Assembly: GCA_041658565.1 (NCBI GenBank)
Contig: JBAZZY010000009.1
Coordinates: forward strand, 24,654 to 88,653
DNA: 64,000 nucleotides
Reading direction: 5' to 3'
Source of the DNA: Actinomycetota bacterium
GTDB lineage: Bacteria; Actinomycetota; AC-67
A program made the position numbers and the translations under genes. Of this stretch, positions 59,271 through 64,000 are shown in pieces. The notes under the pieces were generated by a model that was given only the letters and a program-made list of their open reading frames with translations, was not told the DNA's origin and ran no database searches. Each line of letters starts with the position of its first letter. Position 1 is the first letter of the stretch.

Positions 59271-60455
59271 TCACGAGTCCAGCGTGGCGCGCGCGCGCGC
59301 CTGAGCCGCCGCGTAGATCTCCTTTAGCGGCCGTCCGGACTCGCGCGCAACGCGCGCGCAGTCCGCGTACTCCGGTGCGACGTTGGTGACACCGCCGGGG
59401 CCGCGCGCGATCTTCACCCGCACCGTTCCTTCGGCAAGTTCGACCGACACGATCTCGCGCGGTTGCATCCACTTCTCGGCTTGCGTGCGGCGGATTCCAA
59501 GGGTCGTAGTTTCCTGGAAGAGCACATTGCGGCATGCGTGTTCCTCGCCGTGTCCGGTGAGGACGCTGAGCGTCGCGGCCGGACGTCCGTGCTTCATCAC
59601 AATTGGAGTGATCCACGCGTCCTGAGCGCCTGCGGCGAACAGTCGTTCCAGCACGTACTCGTACAGCTCGGGGTTCATGTCGTCGATGTTGGTGGCCAGC
59701 AGCACGCACGGGACTGGTCCGAAGGCGTCCTGCTCGGTCGCGGGTTCTCCGATGAGCAGCCGGACGACGTTGGGTATCTCCAACTCGCGAGTGCCGGCGC
59801 CGTAGCCGGCGCGCGCGATGCGCATCGGCGGGATCTCGCCGAAGCTCTCGACGGTAGCCGCGAGGATCGCCGCGCCGGTCGGAGTGACCAGCTCGTAGGG
59901 AATTCCGCGCGAGTGCACGGGAGCGTTCTTTAGAAGTTCGACGACGGCCGGACCCGGGATCGGGTAGACGCCGTGCTCGGTGCGCATCATTCCCATTCCG
60001 GTGGCCACCGGCGATGCGAAGACACGATCGACATCGAGGTAATCCAGGCCGATTGCGGTGCCGAGCACGTCGACGATCGTGTCGGCGGCGCCGAGTTCGT
60101 GGAACACGACGTGAGCGACGTCCTTGCCGTGCACCGTCGCTTCGGCTTCGGCCAAGCGTTGGAAGATCCGGAGTGCGGTGGCGCGCGCGCGCGGTGTGAC
60201 TTCGGCTTGCTCGATCAGCGACCGAACGCTGAAGTAGTTGCGAAGCACGCTGGTGTTTTCGCCGCGCACCTTCACCGCCGTCGCTGCGATGCCAAGTCTT
60301 TCGACGCGCGTGATCTCGAGTTCGAATCCTTCCAGGGGCAGCTTCGCCAGCGGTGCTTCTATCGTCTCTGGTGGAACTCCCGCGTCGAGCAGCGCGCCGA
60401 GCGTCATGTCGCCGGCGATGCCGGAGAAGCAGTCGAAGTACGCGATCGCCGTCAT
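59271..60455 (-). CDS. larC: Nickel-pincer cofactor cyclometallase LarC
   Basis: A 394-residue protein that inserts nickel into the pyridinium-bisthiocarboxylate mononucleotide cofactor. It has AYFDCFSGIAGDMTLGALLD, VVFHELGAADTIVDVLG, ELVTPTGAAIL, the LLATNIDDMNPE junction and FQETTTLGIRRTQAEKW. In lactobacilli larC is split and joined by frameshifting; here it is one continuous frame. ATG 60455 overlaps the larB stop (ATGA). Confidence 0.93.
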   Translation of the reverse strand: MTAIAYFDCFSGIAGDMTLGALLDAGVPPETIEAPLAKLPLEGFELEITRVERLGIAATAVKVRGENTSVLRNYFSVRSLIEQAEVTPRARATALRIFQRLAEAEATVHGKDVAHVVFHELGAADTIVDVLGTAIGLDYLDVDRVFASPVATGMGMMRTEHGVYPIPGPAVVELLKNAPVHSRGIPYELVTPTGAAILAATVESFGEIPPMRIARAGYGAGTRELEIPNVVRLLIGEPATEQDAFGPVPCVLLATNIDDMNPELYEYVLERLFAAGAQDAWITPIVMKHGRPAATLSVLTGHGEEHACRNVLFQETTTLGIRRTQAEKWMQPREIVSVELAEGTVRVKIARGPGGVTNVAPEYADCARVARESGRPLKEIYAAAQARARATLDS

Positions 60456-61204
60456 GGGCGACTCCCCAGGATTCGGTGCGCGAGCACCGCGGCTCCGAAG
60501 CCGTTGTCGATGTTGACCACCGCGATGCCGGGCGCGCACGAGTTCAGCATTGCCAGCAGTGCGGCGAGTCCTTCGAACGCAGCGCCGTACCCGACGCTGG
60601 TGGGCACCGCGATGACGGGAGACGACACCAGTCCGGCCACGATGCTCGGCAACGCTCCCTCCATCCCCGCGACGACGATGACCACCGATGCTGCGCGCAG
60701 TTCTTCCTGTGCGGCGAGCGTGCGGTGCAGACCGGCTACCCCGATGTCGGGGATGCGACGGATCTCGAGCCCGAGGGCTTCAGCGACGGTTGTGGCCTCT
60801 TGCGCCACCGGCAGGTCGGCGGTTCCGGCACTGACGATCGCGACCGGTCCCGCCGTGTCTTGGGTCCGCGCGCGCAGCACCACGACGCGACCGACCGGGT
60901 CGTAGCGGATGTTCGGGTCGAGGTCCCGAATCGCGTCATAGGCGGCCGGGTCGGCGCGGGTTGCCAGCAGGGGAGCGTCGGGGTGCGAGAGCATCTCGGC
61001 GGCGATAGTGCGGATCTGTGCAGGGGTCTTGCCGGGGCAGTAGATCACCTCGGGGAGGCCGGTGCGCAGCGCGCGGTGGGTGTCCAGGCGCGCGCAGTCC
61101 ACGTCGGACACCGGCAGGCGCGAGAGATGTCCGGCGGCCTCAGACACCGAGACATCGCCGCGGGCAACCGCATCCAGCAAGGTGGCAAGCGTTTCCGGGC
61201 CCAT
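60452..61204 (-). CDS. larB: Nickel-pincer cofactor biosynthesis carboxylase LarB
   Basis: A 250-residue enzyme with a PurE/AIR-carboxylase-like C-terminal domain that carboxylates and hydrolyses nicotinic acid adenine dinucleotide. Motifs are PEVIYCPGKTPAQI, VAIVSAGTADLPVAQEA, GVAGLHR, VIVVAGMEGALPSIVAGL and PTSVGYGAAFEGLAALL. It starts at ATG 61204, divergent from DUF4446. LarE and the lactate racemase LarA are not in the window. Confidence 0.93.
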   Translation of the reverse strand: MGPETLATLLDAVARGDVSVSEAAGHLSRLPVSDVDCARLDTHRALRTGLPEVIYCPGKTPAQIRTIAAEMLSHPDAPLLATRADPAAYDAIRDLDPNIRYDPVGRVVVLRARTQDTAGPVAIVSAGTADLPVAQEATTVAEALGLEIRRIPDIGVAGLHRTLAAQEELRAASVVIVVAGMEGALPSIVAGLVSSPVIAVPTSVGYGAAFEGLAALLAMLNSCAPGIAVVNIDNGFGAAVLAHRILGSRP

Positions 61205-61212
61205 CGAGGCGA

Positions 61213-61219
61213 TATCCTA
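61213..61219. promoter_or_regulatory. Symmetric divergent -10 for larB and DUF4446 genes
   Basis: TATCCT (61213-61218) reads rightward and TAGGAT (61219-61214) leftward in a 24-bp intergenic gap. Both would give nearly leaderless transcripts. Confidence 0.4.
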
Positions 61220-61228
61220 GCCGTCGCC

Positions 61229-61684
61229 GTGACTCTCAGTGACAGTGCACTCGCGATCATCGCCCTCGCCTCGGCGGGGTGCGCCCTGCTGGCCTTGATC
61301 GTCGCGCTCGGCCTCGGGCGCCGCTTGCGCCAGGTGCGGCGCTCCTACAGCCTTCGTCATCGTGCCGAGTCCGCGGCCGATGTGGCCGGCGGGGTCGACT
61401 CGCTCGAGCTTGCCGAACTGCGCCAAGCGATCGTGCACTCGATCCAGCGCGTTGGGCTGGTGCGCTTCGACGCCTTCGAGGACATGGGCGGCCGGCTGTC
61501 GTTCGCCGTGGCTCTGCTCGACGCGGACGGCGACGGCGTGGTGATGAGTTCCATCAACGGCAGAAACGAGACCCGGATTTACGCGAAACCCGTCGAGCAA
61601 GGGGTGAGCCGCATCAACCTATCTACCGAGGAAGAAGATGCTATTCGGCGCGCGCTGCGAGGCATACCTGTGGGGCGCGCATGA
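61229..61684 (+). CDS. DUF4446 family protein
   Basis: A 151-residue protein with one N-terminal helix (LAIIALASAGCALLALIVALG) and a soluble domain with VHSIQRVGLVRFDAFEDMGG, LSFAVALLDADGDGVV and SSINGRNETRIYAKPV, the DUF4446 core common in Gram-positive bacteria. Function is unknown. It starts at GTG 61229 and overlaps pheA by 4 nt (ATGA); the frame upstream to 60353 is antisense to larB. Confidence 0.87.
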   Translation: MTLSDSALAIIALASAGCALLALIVALGLGRRLRQVRRSYSLRHRAESAADVAGGVDSLELAELRQAIVHSIQRVGLVRFDAFEDMGGRLSFAVALLDADGDGVVMSSINGRNETRIYAKPVEQGVSRINLSTEEEDAIRRALRGIPVGRA

Positions 61685-62520
61685 CCTGCCTTGCGTACCT
61701 GGGTCCGCCGGGCACCTTCACCGAAGAGGCCTTGCTCTCGATGGGAGGGTCGGCCGAGGCCGAGCTGGTTGCGATGTCCACGGTTCCCGAGATCGTGCGC
61801 GCGGTGGAGGCCGGCGATGTCGACGCAGGACTGATCCCGATCGAGAACTCCATCGAGGGGTCGGTGAGCGTGACCTTGGATTCGCTCGCGTTTGCGACCG
61901 AGCGCGCGCAGATTGTCGCCGAGGTCGTTCGGCCGATCCGTCACGCGCTGCTTGGGTTGCCCGGCGCGCGCCTAGAGGACATCACAGACGTCGAGTCGCA
62001 TCCGCACGCAACCGCGCAGTGCCGCGAGTACCTCGCGCGCGCACTTCCCGGCGCGCGCATCCATGCGGCCAACTCCACCGCCGAGGCCGCGCGCGAAGTG
62101 AGTGAGCGCGGCGACGCGACTTGGGCCGCGATCGGAACCGCGCTCGCCGCGGAGTTGTACGGGCTCGCGGTGGTCGAGGCCGACATCGAGGACAGGTCTG
62201 AGAACGCGACGCGGTTCGTCCTGATCGGGCGCGCGCGCCCCGAGCCGACAGGCTCGGACAAGACCAGCGTGGTCTGCTTCATCGGGCAGGACCGGCCGGG
62301 CTCGCTGCTGGCGATCCTTCACGAGTTCAGCGATCGGCAGATCAACCTGACGAAGTTGGAGAGCCGCCCGACGAAGGAGCGGCTCGGGGAGTACTGCTTC
62401 TTCATCGATATGGAAGGCCACGCCGACGAGCCGCCGGTACGCTACGCAATCGATTCGCTGCGCACCAAGATCCTCGAAGTGAAGGTGCTGGGCAGTTACC
62501 CGAGGGCAACGCATGCTTGA
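61681..62520 (+). CDS. pheA: Prephenate dehydratase
   Basis: A 279-residue enzyme of phenylalanine synthesis converting prephenate to phenylpyruvate. AYLGPPGTFTEEAL, IPIENSIEGSVSVTLD, VESHPHATAQC and the catalytic ENATRFVLIG segment precede the regulatory ACT domain (SVVCFIGQDRPGSLLAILHE, TKLESRPTK). The ESRP motif is the typical phenylalanine-binding site. It overlaps serS by 8 nt. Confidence 0.94.
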   Translation: MTCLAYLGPPGTFTEEALLSMGGSAEAELVAMSTVPEIVRAVEAGDVDAGLIPIENSIEGSVSVTLDSLAFATERAQIVAEVVRPIRHALLGLPGARLEDITDVESHPHATAQCREYLARALPGARIHAANSTAEAAREVSERGDATWAAIGTALAAELYGLAVVEADIEDRSENATRFVLIGRARPEPTGSDKTSVVCFIGQDRPGSLLAILHEFSDRQINLTKLESRPTKERLGEYCFFIDMEGHADEPPVRYAIDSLRTKILEVKVLGSYPRATHA

Positions 62521-63772
62521 TCTGAAGTTGATCCGTGAAGACGCCGACGCAGTGAAGGCTGCGCTTGTTCGCCGCGGTGCCGCGTCGTCGATAGACGACG
62601 TGCTGGCCGTGGACGTTGAGCGCCGGCGCGCGCAGGCGCGCCTGGACGTACTGCGGGCCGAGCAGAACCGTGCCGGGCGCGATGTCGCGCGGCTGAAGGG
62701 CGACGACAAGCAGGCGCTGCTCACGCGACTGAAGGAACTCTCCGACGAGATCACCGAATTGCAGAACGCCGAGTCGGACGCGGCCGCGCGCTTGCGCGCG
62801 CTGCTGCTGGAGATCCCGAACCTGCCGCACGAGTCGGTCCCGTCGGGCGCGACCGAAGACGACAACGTGGTCATGCGGCAGTGGGGCGATCCGCCGGCGT
62901 TCGACTTCCAGGCGCGCGATCACCTGGAACTCGGCGAGATACTCGGCATCATCGACATGGAGCGCGCGGCGCGCGTGTCGGGCACGCGCTTTAGCATTCT
63001 CAAAGGCGCAGCCGCGACGTTGTGGCTCGCGGTGTCGCGCTTCGCGATGGAGCAGTTGGTCGCGCAAGGTCACACGCCCGTGCTGCCGCCGGTGCTGGTT
63101 CGCCGCGAGGCGATGGAAGGCACAGGTTTCTTCCCCGCAGGCGCCGACCAGATCTATCAGGTGCCTGCGGACGAGTTGTTCCTCGTCGGGACCAGCGAGG
63201 TACCGCTCGCGGCGATGCACATGGACGAGATCGTCGACGCGGCCGCGTTGCCGATGCGTTACGTCGGGCATTCCGCGTGTTTTCGGCGCGAGGCCGGTGC
63301 GAGCGGCAAGGACACGCGCGGGACGTTCCGCAACCACCAGTTCGAGAAGGTGGAGATGTTCGTGTTCTGCCGGCCCGAGGATTCATGGGCCGAACACGAG
63401 CGCTTGATCGCGATCGAGGAGTCGGTGATGCAGGCGCTTGGCTTGCCCTACCGGGCGGTCGCGCTGTGCACCGGGGACATGGGCGCGCCGAGTGCCAAGA
63501 CCGTGGACCTAGAGGTGTGGTTCCCCGGCCAGGGGCGCTACCGCGAAGTCACGTCTTGCTCGAATACCACCGACTACCAAGCGCGGCGTTTGAACGTGCG
63601 CATGAAAACCGACGCCGGCCCTGTGTTCGCGCACACTCTGAACGGCACAGTGGTGACCAGTTCGCGCACCGTCGCGGCGATCCTGGAGAACAACCAGCGC
63701 GCCGACGGCTCGGTCGTGGTGCCGGAAGTGCTGCGCGCGTACTGCGGCTTCGACGAGATCCGGCCGCGCTAG
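62513..63772 (+). CDS. serS: Seryl-tRNA synthetase
   Basis: A 419-residue class II aminoacyl-tRNA synthetase. The N-terminal antiparallel coiled coil spans about residues 25-105. The catalytic core has motif 2 (ACFRREAGASGKDTRGTFRN, HQFEKVEMF) and motif 3 (LNGTVVTSSRTVAAILENNQ), with VGTSEVPLAAMH for serine. ATG 62513 lies inside the end of pheA. The gene is separated from the convergent protease by no gap (stop 63772, stop 63773). Confidence 0.95.
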   Translation: MLDLKLIREDADAVKAALVRRGAASSIDDVLAVDVERRRAQARLDVLRAEQNRAGRDVARLKGDDKQALLTRLKELSDEITELQNAESDAAARLRALLLEIPNLPHESVPSGATEDDNVVMRQWGDPPAFDFQARDHLELGEILGIIDMERAARVSGTRFSILKGAAATLWLAVSRFAMEQLVAQGHTPVLPPVLVRREAMEGTGFFPAGADQIYQVPADELFLVGTSEVPLAAMHMDEIVDAAALPMRYVGHSACFRREAGASGKDTRGTFRNHQFEKVEMFVFCRPEDSWAEHERLIAIEESVMQALGLPYRAVALCTGDMGAPSAKTVDLEVWFPGQGRYREVTSCSNTTDYQARRLNVRMKTDAGPVFAHTLNGTVVTSSRTVAAILENNQRADGSVVVPEVLRAYCGFDEIRPR

Positions 63773-64000
63773 TTACAGAAGCGGGGCGGTTCGCAGGGTC
63801 AGGTTGATGCCGAGCAGATGCTTGGCGCGCGCCAGTTGCGGCGCCAGACGTGTAATGCCGATGGGACCCTGATCCATGAGCCCTTGTGTGTGGACCCCGA
63901 GCGTGACGATGACCCCGACCGCGAGTCCGTCCTCGGAGATGATCCCGCTGCCGGAGTCGCCCTGCATGATCGCGCCGTAGGCGTAGACATGGTCGACCGA
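63773..64000 (-). CDS. Trypsin-like serine protease, C-terminal fragment (5' end outside window)
   Basis: The reverse strand is open from the window edge to TAA at 63773, about 75 residues. It contains AIMQGDSGSGIISEDG, the GDSG nucleophile motif of S1-type proteases, followed by AVGVIVTLGVH and a C-terminal helix LAPQLARAKHLLG. The histidine and aspartate of the triad would lie beyond the window. It could be a secreted chymotrypsin-like protease; exact family cannot be set. Confidence 0.7.
   Translation of the reverse strand, partial: SVDHVYAYGAIMQGDSGSGIISEDGLAVGVIVTLGVHTQGLMDQGPIGITRLAPQLARAKHLLGINLTLRTAPLL

Noticed and set aside
1..64000. CRISPR array
   Set aside because: No regularly spaced short repeats and no cas genes were seen; the only repeats are the two 97-bp copies.

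Overview
The window reads as a chromosomal segment of a high-GC actinobacterium, probably a poorly sampled lineage. The evidence is the divisome/cell-wall signalling block fhaA-fhaB-pstP-rodA-pbpA-pknB with crgA, a DUF881 gene and trpG beside it (an order I know from mycobacteria), an F420-type luciferase-like oxidoreductase, many GTG/TTG starts, 1-4 nt stop/start overlaps, and several start codons lying about 7 nt after a -10 hexamer, as expected for leaderless mRNAs. GCGCGC tracts are very common in most of the window. They look rarer in the sugar-nucleotide cluster (1-12.7 kb) and in the toxin-antitoxin island (19.6-26.1 kb).

Region by region. 1-12.7 kb: surface-glycan genes. These are a partial GT39-like glycosyltransferase, rfbF-rfbG-rfbH (to the CDP-4-keto-3,6-dideoxyhexose branch), a GtrB-like polyprenyl-phosphate glycosyltransferase, a split transketolase pair, a sugar epimerase, a NovU/TylC3-like C-methyltransferase, an SDR, a Gfo/Idh/MocA oxidoreductase and a GT4 glycosyltransferase. 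13-18.7 kb: export and envelope genes, namely a Wzz/BY-kinase fusion, a DUF4012 protein, VanZ, a UDP-GlcNAc 2-epimerase and a small secreted two-repeat protein. 18.8-26.1 kb: an accessory island next to tRNA-Ala(UGC). It holds a truncated glutamine amidotransferase, hipBA, a sigma/anti-sigma-like pair, a small-ORF/HAD module and a DUF1778-GNAT (TacAT-type) module. Two 97-bp direct repeats sit upstream of the last two modules.

26.3-39 kb: metabolism and transport. This covers acyl-CoA dehydrogenase, a sugar ABC transporter operon headed by an UlaG-like hydrolase, a molybdate operon (HTH-TOBE regulator, modA, modB, modC), an MGT-like glycosyltransferase, thiolase and 3-hydroxyacyl-CoA dehydrogenase. 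39.2-50.4 kb: FmdB zinc ribbon, csoR, crgA, DUF881, fadD, trpG and the pknB-to-fhaA operon, ending at tRNA-Leu(CAG). 50.4-64 kb: amidohydrolase, a degenerate alpha/beta hydrolase, a methyltransferase, a second acyl-CoA dehydrogenase, LLM oxidoreductase plus zinc alcohol dehydrogenase, a large fibronectin-III secreted protein, larC-larB, DUF4446, pheA, serS and the 3' end of a trypsin-like protease.

The first third assembles a surface polysaccharide: nucleotide-sugar synthesis, glycosyl transfer, then chain-length control and phosphoregulation by the BY-kinase. The most unusual parts are the deoxysugar pathway combining RfbH with a split transketolase and a C-methyltransferase, and the repeat-associated two-gene cassettes in the tRNA-Ala island. 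All functions are inferred from sequence reading only; no database search was run.
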